NCBI RefSeq assembly: GCF_029582805.1
Contig: NZ_JAKKUT010000002.1
Coordinates: forward strand, 1,699,747 to 1,763,746
DNA: 64,000 bases
Reading direction: 5' to 3'
From: Candidatus Synechococcus calcipolaris G9
Lineage (GTDB): Bacteria; Cyanobacteriota; Cyanobacteriia; Thermosynechococcales; Thermosynechococcaceae
Made by a program: the position numbers and the translations under genes. How positions within the stretch are numbered: the stretch's first letter is position 1; every line of letters starts with the position of its first letter. This document shows, piece by piece, positions 26,688-34,964 of this stretch. A model generated the notes under the pieces. The model saw only the letters and a list, made by a program, of their open reading frames with translations, searched no databases and was not told where the DNA came from.

Positions 26688-28538
26688 ATGAAATCAACTA
26701 AGTTTCTCCGTTTTGTGTTGATCCTGTTTTTGAGTTGTCTATTGGTTTTAAGTTGGCGATCGCCCGCCCTGAGTCAATTTAGCGTACCTAACTTGAGCCA
26801 AGTGAATGTGGTTCCTCCCCCTCCCAATATCAGCCGAGCCGGCCGCTTAGAAGCTGTTCAGATTACCTTTGACGGCGAACCACTGTTCATGATTGCCTCT
26901 GAGCTTGTGCGCGATCGCAGTAATCCGGGGGATCTAATGCCCGTTGAAATGCGGGCTGAACTGATTGAAGCTGGCCTCCAGCGAGTTGTGAAACTTGTGA
27001 TGGAGCGACATGAGGGGGGAGGCATTCCACCCTTTCAAGTTGTGGTTGCCCAACTCAATCACGAAACAATTATTTTAGCCCAATCCCCCTTGTTTCGGCG
27101 CACCGGCACCATTCTCACCGTCACCGAAGCAGATGCCTCCTATAACGGCACCACCATTGAGAAATTAGCTGAGGAATGGCGGGAAATTCTTGAGCGACAC
27201 TTAACCCAAGCCTTAGAAGAGCGCACCCCTGAAGCCTTTATTGAACAGTTGCGAAACGCCTTTATTACCCTAGCTGTGATGGCCGCTATTCTGATGGGCC
27301 TGATTTTCCTGGATCGGTTAGTTAAACGTCTTAATCGAACCGTTCAAGAGCGATTACTGCATTTACAGGAAGAACATTTACGGGAAGAAGTTACAACCAC
27401 CGAAGTTCAAATGATGGCGGATCCAAGCCAACAGATGAATTTCCCTGCCCAGGCCCTTGCCTTTTTAGACTACCGGCGATCGCTGTTTATTACGGAGCAG
27501 GAGTATAAATTATTTTCCGCCCTATCCTATCTACTCTTTTGGGCGAAAGCATGGCTGGTCATTGCTTCTTTTGGCTTTATTTTCGCAGAATTTCCAACAA
27601 CCCGGGATTTTGCCCAAAAGAGCTTAGACCTGCCCATTGTGTGGATTATCATGTGGTTTATCACCGGAGTTGTCAGTAAGATTGCTGATTTTGGCATTGA
27701 TTGGCTAGGACGAGTCACGGAAAGAAATGATATTTTCAATGGGATTGATATTCACCGTAAATCCCTACGCATTTCCACGACCACCCAAGTGATGCGGGGA
27801 GTCAAAACCTCGGTCATCTACCTATTTCGTGGTACCTATATCATGACCACCTTGGGGGTTCCCATTACCTCCGTCCTGGCCTTAGGGGGGTTATTAGCCT
27901 TAGCCCTATCCTTTGGCTCCCAAAGTTTAGTCAAAGATATTATTAATGGCTTACTCATTATTTCTGAAGATCAGTATGCCATTGGTGACGTGGTGATGAT
28001 CGATGACTTTGGGGGTGCGGTTGAAACCATGAATCTACGGATTACCCAACTGCGAAATGGCGAAGGGATGCTGATTACGATTCCCAATGGCACGATCACG
28101 AAGGTTGCTAATCTCACCCGAACCTGGTCACGGGTCAACTTTGAAATTGTGGTGGACTATGAAAGTGATGCGGAAAAGGCCCTCGAGGTGCTGCGTCAAG
28201 TGGTGCGCGAAATGTATGACGAACCGGAATGGAACAGTCGCATTATTGCCCCACCGGAGGTTTTAGGCATTGATGAGATGACCCATGGGGGAATGCTGGT
28301 GCGAATTTGGATTCAAACCAAACCCATTCAGCAGTGGGCCGTAGCGCGGGAATTGCGCCTGCGGGTACGCCTTGCCCTAGAGAAGCACAATATCTCCATT
28401 GGTCGTCCCCATCAGGTGCTATCCATGAATTCTTTTCATGCCAATAATCATTCTGATTATATTTCTGGGTTGAATGAAACACCTGGGACAGTTGGTTCCG
28501 TTATCCAGAAGCCACGAATAGATGGGAGAACATCTTAA
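26688..28538 (+). CDS. MscS-family mechanosensitive channel
   Basis: A 616-residue small-conductance-type mechanosensitive channel. A signal peptide-like start ends near SPALSQ (residue ~30). A periplasmic domain follows, then membrane segments near residues 195-215, 275-300, 310-340 and 375-400. The pore helix and following beta domain are clear: LALGGLLALALSFGSQSLVK and GLLIISEDQYAIGDVVMI. The cytoplasmic C-terminal domain includes ITIPNGTITKVANLTR. It should open under membrane tension to release solutes at osmotic downshock. It stands alone, divergent from the carbonic anhydrase. Confidence 0.92.
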   Translation: MKSTKFLRFVLILFLSCLLVLSWRSPALSQFSVPNLSQVNVVPPPPNISRAGRLEAVQITFDGEPLFMIASELVRDRSNPGDLMPVEMRAELIEAGLQRVVKLVMERHEGGGIPPFQVVVAQLNHETIILAQSPLFRRTGTILTVTEADASYNGTTIEKLAEEWREILERHLTQALEERTPEAFIEQLRNAFITLAVMAAILMGLIFLDRLVKRLNRTVQERLLHLQEEHLREEVTTTEVQMMADPSQQMNFPAQALAFLDYRRSLFITEQEYKLFSALSYLLFWAKAWLVIASFGFIFAEFPTTRDFAQKSLDLPIVWIIMWFITGVVSKIADFGIDWLGRVTERNDIFNGIDIHRKSLRISTTTQVMRGVKTSVIYLFRGTYIMTTLGVPITSVLALGGLLALALSFGSQSLVKDIINGLLIISEDQYAIGDVVMIDDFGGAVETMNLRITQLRNGEGMLITIPNGTITKVANLTRTWSRVNFEIVVDYESDAEKALEVLRQVVREMYDEPEWNSRIIAPPEVLGIDEMTHGGMLVRIWIQTKPIQQWAVARELRLRVRLALEKHNISIGRPHQVLSMNSFHANNHSDYISGLNETPGTVGSVIQKPRIDGRTS

Positions 28539-28647
28539 TGGCTGATTTTAAGGGATAGCTCTATGGTTCCCTGTTGGGACAGGAGTCGTATTTTGAGGGA
28601 GGATGGAAGATGACATTTTGTTGTTATTCGGCTAAACCATCATTCTC

Positions 28648-29739
28648 ATGGGTAATTCTTTCGGGCATCTTTTTCGGATTACGACCTTTGGCGAATCCCA
28701 TGGGGGAGGGGTCGGTGTGGTGATTGATGGCTGCCCTCCCCAAATAGATCTGAACGAAGGGGATATTCAAGCAGACCTGGATCGGCGCCGGCCTGGCCAA
28801 AGCCGGATGACAACCCCCCGCAAAGAAACGGATACCTGTGAAATTCTATCGGGGGTCTTCCAAGGTAAAACCCTGGGAACGCCGATTACCATTTTGGTTC
28901 GGAATAAAGATACCCGGCCCCAAGACTATGGGGAAATGGCCGAAGTTTACCGCCCATCCCATGCTGATGCCACCTATGATGCCAAGTATGGTATTCGTAA
29001 CTGGCAAGGCGGGGGCCGCTCTTCTGCCCGGGAAACCATTGGTCGGGTTGCGGCGGGGGCGATCGCCAAAAAAATTCTTGGACAGGTGGCTGGTGTGGAG
29101 ATTATTGGCTATGTCCGCCAGATCAAAGACGTGGAAGCCGCCATTGACCCCAATCATGTCACCCTAGACCAGGTTGAGGCCAATATGATTCGCTGCCCTG
29201 ACCCCACCACCGCTGAGAAAATGATTGCCCTTGTCGATGACATTCGCCGTCAAGCCAATTCCGTCGGCGGTATTGTCGAATGTGTGGCCCGGAATGTTCC
29301 CAAGGGATTGGGGGAACCCGTATTTGACAAGCTAGAGGCGGATTTAGCCAAGGCCGTCATGTCCTTACCTGCAAGTAAAGGGTTTGAAATTGGTTCGGGA
29401 TTTGCCGGTACCCAGTTGACGGGCCTAGAACATAATGATGAGTTTTACTCAGACGATCGCGGACAAATTCGCACTGTCACCAATCGATCTGGGGGAGTGC
29501 AAGGCGGCATTTCCAATGGTGAAAATATTGTCATTCGGGTTGCTTTTAAGCCTACCGCCACGATTGGGTCTGCCCAGCGCACTGTGAACAAAGAGGGAGA
29601 AGCAACGATTCTAGCGGCGAAAGGTCGCCATGATCCCTGTGTCTTACCGCGGGCTGTGCCCATGGTTGAGGCCATGGTTGCCCTGGTATTGTGTGATCAT
29701 TTACTCCGTAACCATGCCCAGTGTCACTTATTGCGGTAG
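28648..29739 (+). CDS. aroC: Chorismate synthase
   Basis: AroC converts 5-enolpyruvylshikimate 3-phosphate to chorismate using reduced FMN, the last step of the shikimate pathway. Signatures include [20 protein letters not shown] at the N-terminus, [15 protein letters not shown], the [20 protein letters not shown] block and the C-terminal [19 protein letters not shown]. The 363-residue length is standard. There is about 100 bases of gap before it and 140 bases after it before rbfA. Confidence 0.98.
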   Translation: MGNSFGHLFRITTFGESHGGGVGVVIDGCPPQIDLNEGDIQADLDRRRPGQSRMTTPRKETDTCEILSGVFQGKTLGTPITILVRNKDTRPQDYGEMAEVYRPSHADATYDAKYGIRNWQGGGRSSARETIGRVAAGAIAKKILGQVAGVEIIGYVRQIKDVEAAIDPNHVTLDQVEANMIRCPDPTTAEKMIALVDDIRRQANSVGGIVECVARNVPKGLGEPVFDKLEADLAKAVMSLPASKGFEIGSGFAGTQLTGLEHNDEFYSDDRGQIRTVTNRSGGVQGGISNGENIVIRVAFKPTATIGSAQRTVNKEGEATILAAKGRHDPCVLPRAVPMVEAMVALVLCDHLLRNHAQCHLLR

Positions 29740-29880
29740 ATATTTTCCGCCCAAAACCTGGGCAGCCCATTTCCATCGATCCATGAATAGGCGATAAGAT
29801 GGTTCCTAAGGGTAGGTTGATTAGACTAAACGTATACCCACAGGTTTGTTTAAGTTTGTTTTATTTAAGGGAGAAAACCC

Positions 29881-30255
29881 ATGGCAACAGGTCGGCGGGT
29901 TGCGCGTGTTGCAGAGTTGATTAAGCGGGAAGTGAGCCAAATGCTGATGTCCGATATCCGAGATGAACGGGTGGGGGCGGGCATGGTCAGTGTGACGGAT
30001 GTGAATGTTTCCGGGGATCTGCAACACGCCAAGATATTTGTGAGTATCTATGGCTCCGATGCGATCCGTAAATCGACGATGGATGGTCTCAAGGCAGCAT
30101 CGGGCTTTGTTCGCAGCGAATTAGGGCAGCGGGTGCGGTTGCGACGGACACCGGAGGTTGTTTTTGTGGAAGATCGCTCCTTTGAAAAGGGGATGCAGGT
30201 CTTGTCCCTGTTGCACCAACTGGAACGGGAACGAAAGGAGCAGGAACCCACGTAG
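29881..30255 (+). CDS. rbfA: Ribosome-binding factor A
   Basis: RbfA binds the 30S subunit and assists 16S rRNA 5'-end maturation, especially in the cold. The 124-residue product has the KH-like fold motifs [41 protein letters not shown] and [18 protein letters not shown]. The upstream TTAAGGGAG at 29866-29874 is a strong ribosome-binding site for this ATG. Eleven bases after its stop begins the first copy of the long direct repeat that bounds the accessory island. Confidence 0.96.
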   Translation: MATGRRVARVAELIKREVSQMLMSDIRDERVGAGMVSVTDVNVSGDLQHAKIFVSIYGSDAIRKSTMDGLKAASGFVRSELGQRVRLRRTPEVVFVEDRSFEKGMQVLSLLHQLERERKEQEPT

Positions 30256-30265
30256 TTTAGTTAAG

Positions 30266-30372
30266 TGGCTGGGTTCAATTAACCTAAACATACTGGTAAA
30301 GGCTATAGTCTCCCTGCCTGGGGGCTACACCGCGATTCCCTTCTCTTACCAGTAATTGTGCCTACCTACTTA
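30266..30372 (+). repeat. Left copy of ~110-bp imperfect direct repeat flanking island
   Basis: This sequence recurs in the same orientation at 34808-34920. Near-identical blocks are TGGCTGGGTTCAATTAACCT with AAACAT after it, then TCTCCCTGC, GCTACAC followed by GCGATTCCCTTCTCTTAC, then AAGTAATT or CAGTAATT and CCTACCTACTTA. This copy contains ACTGGTAA (30292-30299) and its complement TTACCAGT (30346-30353), plus the small hairpin GGTT/AACC. It begins just after the rbfA stop. It could be a target duplication, a recombination (att) site or a family of intergenic repeats. Confidence 0.85.
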
Positions 30373-30647
30373 CGCTAAAAACTTTGCTTGTTAAGGAGTT
30401 TGAACAAAAATGAAGTTTTGTGTATGTTAGACCTAGCAACTTTTGACACCTATATATTTATGTGATAGGGTGCATTCTATCTTTATGAATAGAGAGTTCT
30501 GGCTTTCCATTACTAAATTAGCTAGGCTGCTAATCGCTGCCTAATCAATAGTTATACTGCTCAGCCTGCTGATTGGGACGTACTTGCAGGTTACTTGTGC
30601 CAGCGGCTAGATTAATAGCAGATATTTGCTCTAAAAGCATTAAGAAT

Positions 30648-33572
30648 ATGAGTCTTCAAACTTCGGAAAAGATCAAGGAATTGAATAAGTGGGTATTACA
30701 AGCGTTTGAAGACTCCGTGGTAGAAGACATCCTTAATAATGCAAGGAAAGCGGGCGAAGCTTTATGCAAAGCGGTTATATTGCATCATTATGATGAGATA
30801 AAAGGAAGCAAAATAATTCTTGGAGAAGAAAAAATAAATGGCACTGTTAAACGCGAACGTCAGCTAAGTTTTTCTGGGCTAATTGATGTCGTTGTTTATG
30901 AACAGGATGAAAACTACATAATTGTTAAGCCAAAGTCTGTTAGAAACAAAATAAAAAATTATTTAGAAACAATCAGAATTCATGGAAATCCTGCTTCTCA
31001 TGATACAAATGGCCCAAACGATTTGAGCAGTCTAGCAGACGTAAAATTTACCAAGTTTGCCTTAGTCCAACTTATTTCTTGGTTCTATAAAGATTTCATA
31101 ACTAAGCCTATTCCTCAAAGAATGCTTCAATATATAGGTGGTATCGAGTCCAATTATATTGATACAGAAAAAGAAACAAGCCTTTACGAAGATGTAAGGG
31201 GTTTAGATATTGTAAAAATTCAATACCCGAAGCAGAAAGTTCTTTTACAGGCGAAAGTTAATGATCCTCAAAAGAAGATCAGCTATGAGTTTGTGACAGT
31301 TGAGGTTGCAAATAGCCTCTTAATTGGTTACGTTTTTGTTAGGAAGAATATTTCAATAAGCATCACTTTGCAGCATTTTCTTGATGAATTAACGTGTAAT
31401 TTAGCAAATCTAAACATATGCTCTCCACGAGTTATCAGTTCTGACACTGGTAAGGAGGTAAATAGAATAGCTAGCATCCAAGACAAGTTCAAGGAAATAA
31501 CCAACGATAGCCTATTCAAAATAACAAATTTCTTTTACATCGATGATTTTGTTTGGCAGTATTGCTTATCAGAGTACGCTAAATTGCTCGACCTAGATCT
31601 AGAAAATGAACAGTATTTTGTTGATCAGGAACTCTTTCAACTTCAAGACAATCAGTCGATAGAATTAAAGCCTAGTCTTCAATACATGGGACAGATAATT
31701 AATTCTCCCGAGAAGCAAGAGCCAGTCAATATAGTTGTAGGACGTGCAGGAGTTGGTAAAACCACCTTTTGTGAACAGGTAGTAAGTTTAGTAAATGGAA
31801 TCGACAAGAAGAGAGCTTTACTTATTTCTTCTACTGACTTACGTAATGCAAATGCTGATTTTACTGTCAAAAGTTTAACTGATTTGTATAGGCTGTTTGT
31901 AAAAGTTAATGAAGTTGACTCCACCGAAGCCTTGGAGTACAACAACTTTGAAATTAATATTAGTTGTGGAAACTTAGTGCTAATTATTGATGGTTTGGAT
32001 GAAATAGAATCAACATTAAAAGAAAAGTTCGATTTGGATTCTTTTCTTAAATCTGCTATTTCACTCAATGAAGCCTATAAAAGCTGTTCAATTATAATAA
32101 CTTCAAGAGACTATTATTTGGATAGATATATACTAAAAGATTCTGTAGCTGTATTTTTTCTCCGGGGATTTAGCAATGAGTTAGTTGATAAATATCTAGC
32201 TAAAAGGCTCTCTAAGCAAAGAGTTAAAGACGCTCAAAAATATTTGTCAATTTTTGATATTGCTGATCAAAGCCGACACACCCCTCTCTATCTATCATTA
32301 GTATGTGATTTAGTAGATCGAGATGAATATAACGAAGATGCTCTCCCTGATATATCGGAAAGCAGCTATTACTATTCCAAGTCAAAACTAGACAATTTAA
32401 TCTATAAACTCTTGCAGAGAGAGATTGGCAAGCAATCTCTAGAAATCAATTGTGACGACTACTTTGAGTTGATAGTTGAAATTTCTATCAGACATCAAGG
32501 CGAGATTTCAAAAAATGACCTAAATGAGTATATTGCAATCTTCTTCCCATCAATTGAACCTACTTCCAATATTGAGTCAGATAAGTACACGCAATTTTAT
32601 ATAAGTCCTCTCTTTTCCTATGATAGAAGTCGAGATACATTTAAGATAAGGTATGATTTTGTAGATCTGTGGGCAAAAGTCAGGTTTGTTTTATCAAACT
32701 TTGAAAGAGAGGTTCTTGACGGAGACTTAAAGAGATTATTAGTTGAAATTTACGATGGCTCTTCGGTGCTATTAGAAGAGCTAATTGAGATGAAAAATAT
32801 TGCTCAGACAGATTACATTGATCATGGCAGTAATATTCTCCAAAAGCTTATAAACGACTACCAAGAGTCTAATAAAAAAACAATTTTGACTCGAAAAGCT
32901 ATTTCTGGACTTCTATACTTTGTACTTTCAGACAAAAGTAAAAAGACTAAGAGTGATTATTCAAATTACCTTGTTCGGTTATTTAGATCTGACAAGCTAA
33001 ATCGTCTTTCTATATTTGGGAAATTCTTCCCATTAGACTTTCGTGGAATTCAAGTTCACGAAGGATTTTTTGAGCAGTTTCATGATTTTGAAAAATGTGA
33101 GTTTCCTTCTGATTGTACTGTGTTTTATTACTCAACCTTTAAAGGCATAAATCCAAAATTCAGTGCCACTCTTAATTCTTTGCTTTTTGATTCCACCTGT
33201 AACCTTAATGAAGATTTAAGAAGGGCTTTTGATGACAGCTTAAGCTCTGCCGGAAATCTTTCTAGCCAAGTTCGTACTAATCTTTATAGAATTCTAAAGG
33301 TTGGTTATCGCTCTGGTAGTTTCTCATGGAAATCAGAAAGTATATATAAAATGGCTCCAATTAAAGGACACGTTTCTTTAGTAGAATATCTAAGGTTTCT
33401 AACTTTAGAAGGTATATTGGAGAAACGTTCTGAGAGAGCTGGTAATGGTGATGGCTTTATAGTTTCTGCAAACTTCAAAGATGCTGCTAAAAACCTGATA
33501 GCGAACAATATCGTGAAACCTGAGTTAGAAACAGCCATCAAGAAAATATTAAAAGATTTTCACGGTTTATAG
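30648..33572 (+). CDS. HEPN/DUF4145-like and NACHT STAND ATPase, probable defence protein
   Basis: A 974-residue multidomain protein. Residues ~5-150 are helical with ARKAGEALCKAVILHHY and, near residue 115, IRIHGNPASH, the pattern of DUF4145/HEPN domains. Walker A GRAGVGKTTF lies near residue 365 and Walker B LVLIIDGLDEIE near 443, the acidic form typical of NACHT ATPases; helical and winged-helix-like sequence follows. No LRR, TPR or WD40 repeats and no membrane segment are evident. Bacterial NACHT proteins are antiphage sensors, and HEPN domains often act as RNases, so an abortive-infection role is inferred. The frame is open upstream to a TTG at 30573, but the ATG at 30648 is the better start. 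The gene is AT-rich and lacks HIP1. Confidence 0.85.
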   Translation: MSLQTSEKIKELNKWVLQAFEDSVVEDILNNARKAGEALCKAVILHHYDEIKGSKIILGEEKINGTVKRERQLSFSGLIDVVVYEQDENYIIVKPKSVRNKIKNYLETIRIHGNPASHDTNGPNDLSSLADVKFTKFALVQLISWFYKDFITKPIPQRMLQYIGGIESNYIDTEKETSLYEDVRGLDIVKIQYPKQKVLLQAKVNDPQKKISYEFVTVEVANSLLIGYVFVRKNISISITLQHFLDELTCNLANLNICSPRVISSDTGKEVNRIASIQDKFKEITNDSLFKITNFFYIDDFVWQYCLSEYAKLLDLDLENEQYFVDQELFQLQDNQSIELKPSLQYMGQIINSPEKQEPVNIVVGRAGVGKTTFCEQVVSLVNGIDKKRALLISSTDLRNANADFTVKSLTDLYRLFVKVNEVDSTEALEYNNFEINISCGNLVLIIDGLDEIESTLKEKFDLDSFLKSAISLNEAYKSCSIIITSRDYYLDRYILKDSVAVFFLRGFSNELVDKYLAKRLSKQRVKDAQKYLSIFDIADQSRHTPLYLSLVCDLVDRDEYNEDALPDISESSYYYSKSKLDNLIYKLLQREIGKQSLEINCDDYFELIVEISIRHQGEISKNDLNEYIAIFFPSIEPTSNIESDKYTQFYISPLFSYDRSRDTFKIRYDFVDLWAKVRFVLSNFEREVLDGDLKRLLVEIYDGSSVLLEELIEMKNIAQTDYIDHGSNILQKLINDYQESNKKTILTRKAISGLLYFVLSDKSKKTKSDYSNYLVRLFRSDKLNRLSIFGKFFPLDFRGIQVHEGFFEQFHDFEKCEFPSDCTVFYYSTFKGINPKFSATLNSLLFDSTCNLNEDLRRAFDDSLSSAGNLSSQVRTNLYRILKVGYRSGSFSWKSESIYKMAPIKGHVSLVEYLRFLTLEGILEKRSERAGNGDGFIVSANFKDAAKNLIANNIVKPELETAIKKILKDFHGL

Positions 33573-33587
33573 TAGTAAATAGCGCAG

Positions 33588-33673
33588 TATAACAATGCCC
33601 ATGCACCCGATCGTCGAGAGGTTACCTGTTTAAGTTCGAGGTTGTCTTCGGCGTGTGACGGGCATCGTTAGCC
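33588..33673 (+). other. Integron attC-like recombination site (candidate)
   Basis: Sixteen bases after the NACHT stop, TAACAATGCCCATGCAC at 33591 pairs imperfectly with the end GTGTGACGGGCATCGTTA near 33653-33670, followed by GCC. The terminal TAAC...GTTA with ATGCCC/GGGCAT arms, ~86 bases long and with an imperfect palindromic centre (CCGA/TCGG), is the architecture of integron attC sites. The R-box consensus is only partly matched. No integrase is in the window. Confidence 0.6.
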
Positions 33674-33741
33674 TGTAAATTTGGGAATCCTTTGCGTGCA
33701 AGAATGTTGCTTTTGACTCATTACTGAAGGAAATAAAGAGT

Positions 33742-34086
33742 ATGGATCAACTCGTGAATAAGATTGCTGCACTTGGTGTACCTGGTCTAGTGCTCGTAGT
33801 TGCTATGGCGGTTACAGGTTGGGCGGGTGCTGCTGCATTAACTGCGTCTTTAGCCGTTCTTGGCGGTTCATTTGGGATTCTTGGAGGAATTGCAGTACTT
33901 GGAATTCTTGGACTAATCTCAAAAGGTTTATCAGACTATGGGTTTGAAGCTATTTTCAAAGCAACTGTAGACGAGTTAAGGAGAAAAGGTAAGTCCAAAG
34001 TCGATATAGAGCGGGAGGTTAAATCATATCCAATTTCACGAGATTTGAAGCTGAAGATCAAGGATTACCTCCGGACAATGGCATAG
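33742..34086 (+). CDS. Glycine-rich hydrophobic small protein, possible membrane effector
   Basis: A 114-residue protein with an N-terminal hydrophobic, Gly/Ala-rich half (residues ~10-65: VPGLVLVVAMAVTGWAGAAA, then GGSFGILGGIAVLGILGLI) carrying several small-xxx-small repeats. The C-terminal half is charged and helical (DELRRKGKSKVDIEREVKSY, LKIKDYLR). I have seen similar cyanobacterial hypotheticals but know no function. The composition suits a protein that inserts into or oligomerises in membranes. It sits between the NACHT gene and a toxin-antitoxin pair, just after an attC-like site, so an effector or toxin role is a reasonable inference. Confidence 0.7.
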   Translation: MDQLVNKIAALGVPGLVLVVAMAVTGWAGAAALTASLAVLGGSFGILGGIAVLGILGLISKGLSDYGFEAIFKATVDELRRKGKSKVDIEREVKSYPISRDLKLKIKDYLRTMA

Positions 34087-34128
34087 TTATGGGTTTAGGG
34101 CTACTGGGTACTAATTATCAAACTTGGT

Positions 34129-34158
34129 GGATTGGGCTTCGCAGTGATGCACCCAACC
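34129..34158. repeat. Small inverted repeat before brnT
   Basis: GGATTGGG at 34129-34136 can pair with CCCAACC at 34152-34158, leaving one bulged base and a 15-base loop. Similar TTGGG...CCCAA elements are frequent between cyanobacterial genes. It may end transcription of the 114-aa gene. Confidence 0.35.
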
Positions 34159-34200
34159 CAATAGGATTGAAGCCAATGAAGGCAGTGGTACAATCAGTGT

Positions 34201-34473
34201 ATGCAGTGTGAGTGGAATGACGACAAAGCGGCGAGCAATCTATCGAAGCATGAAGTCTCGTTTGAGGAAGCAAAAACTGTTTTTGATGATCCTCTCTATG
34301 TTGACTTTTACGATCCAGACCATTCTGAAGATGAGGAGCGTTACCTTATCGTTGGACAGTCAAGCCGAGGACGATTATTGATTGTGTCGTACACCGAAAG
34401 GGGTGATTCAATACGCCTCATCAGCGCAAGAGAAGTGACACGAATCGAGCGAGAAGCCTATGAAGAGGGATAA
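34201..34473 (+). CDS. brnT: BrnT-family toxin
   Basis: A 90-residue BrnT toxin, a RelE-fold ribosome-independent RNase of type II toxin-antitoxin systems. Family signatures are the opening CEWNDDKAASNLSKHEVSFEE, the central FDDPLYVDFYDPDHSEDEER, LIVSYTERGDSIRLISAREV and the C-terminal EREAYEEG. Residues corresponding to the active Arg and Glu positions appear present. It overlaps the antitoxin gene downstream by 14 bases. TA pairs are common passengers in mobile islands and in integron cassettes, which fits the adjacent attC-like site. Confidence 0.9.
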   Translation: MQCEWNDDKAASNLSKHEVSFEEAKTVFDDPLYVDFYDPDHSEDEERYLIVGQSSRGRLLIVSYTERGDSIRLISAREVTRIEREAYEEG

Positions 34474-34714
34474 GTCAGAAATGGAAGATGATTTACGGGC
34501 AGAGTATGACTTCAAGAGCCTCCGAGTCAGAAAGTTAGGTTCTGGAAGAAAAAGCTTTGGTGGAACTACTGTACGGTTAGAGCCTGATGTCGCAGAGATG
34601 TTTCCTAGTGCTGATGCGGTTAATGAGGCGCTACGATTCTTGATTAGAGTAATGCGGGATAATCAGGCGATTGCTCCAACGGCACAGGCTAACAATTCAA
34701 ATGCAGCGGATTGA
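34460..34714 (+). CDS. brnA: BrnA-type antitoxin
   Basis: An 84-residue partner of BrnT. The N-terminus is acidic; the middle, RKSFGGTTVRLEPDVAEMFP followed by SADAVNEALRFLIRV, is the ribbon-helix-helix-like segment of BrnA/CopG-type antitoxins, which dimerise and bind their own promoter. The frame begins 14 bases before the toxin stop, so it is translated by coupling. Its last codons lie inside the second attC-like site, as is often seen for genes carried in integron cassettes. Confidence 0.8.
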   Translation: MKRDKSEMEDDLRAEYDFKSLRVRKLGSGRKSFGGTTVRLEPDVAEMFPSADAVNEALRFLIRVMRDNQAIAPTAQANNSNAAD

Positions 34715-34773
34715 CCGAAGCCGCTTGGGTGGGGTGCAAAGACACTGGCAACCGCTGACCCGAACTGTTAGAC
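34687..34773 (+). other. Integron attC-like recombination site (candidate, second)
   Basis: GGCTAACAATTC...GCAGCGG at 34687-34710 is the imperfect complement of CCGCTGACCCGAACTGTTAG at 34752-34771, followed by AC. GTTAGAC (34767-34773) fits the attC R' consensus GTTRRRY. The 87-base length equals that of the first site, and the left arm covers the brnA stop codon at 34712-34714. This is the better of the two matches. The gap 34715-34807 holds nothing else recognisable. Confidence 0.65.
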
Positions 34774-34807
34774 CACCACTCTCCTGTTGAGACGTGGAAA
34801 AGGTTAT

Positions 34808-34920
34808 TGGCTGGGTTCAATTAACCTAAACATGCTGGCAGGGAAAAAGGCGGTAATCTCCCTGCATGGGAGCTACACTGCGATTCCCTTCTCTTACAAG
34901 TAATTGCGCCTACCTACTTA
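34808..34920 (+). repeat. Right copy of ~110-bp imperfect direct repeat flanking island
   Basis: Same-orientation copy of 30266-30372, six bases longer in the variable part after AAACAT. Between the two copies lie the NACHT gene, the hydrophobic protein, brnTA and both attC-like sites. The ACTGGTAA/TTACCAGT pairing of the left copy is not kept here, so any shared function is more likely in the primary sequence than in that stem. After it, 44 bases lead to the end of the DUF3370 gene. Confidence 0.85.
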
Positions 34921-34964
34921 GTTTGTGTTTGTTTATTTGGCTTAATTTGCCTGGATGCAGTTTC

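Noticed and set aside
30397-30432. Third attC-like site before the NACHT gene (ACAAAA/TTTTGT hairpin and GTTAGACC)
   Set aside because: Too short at about 40 bases and lacks the paired arms of the other two sites.
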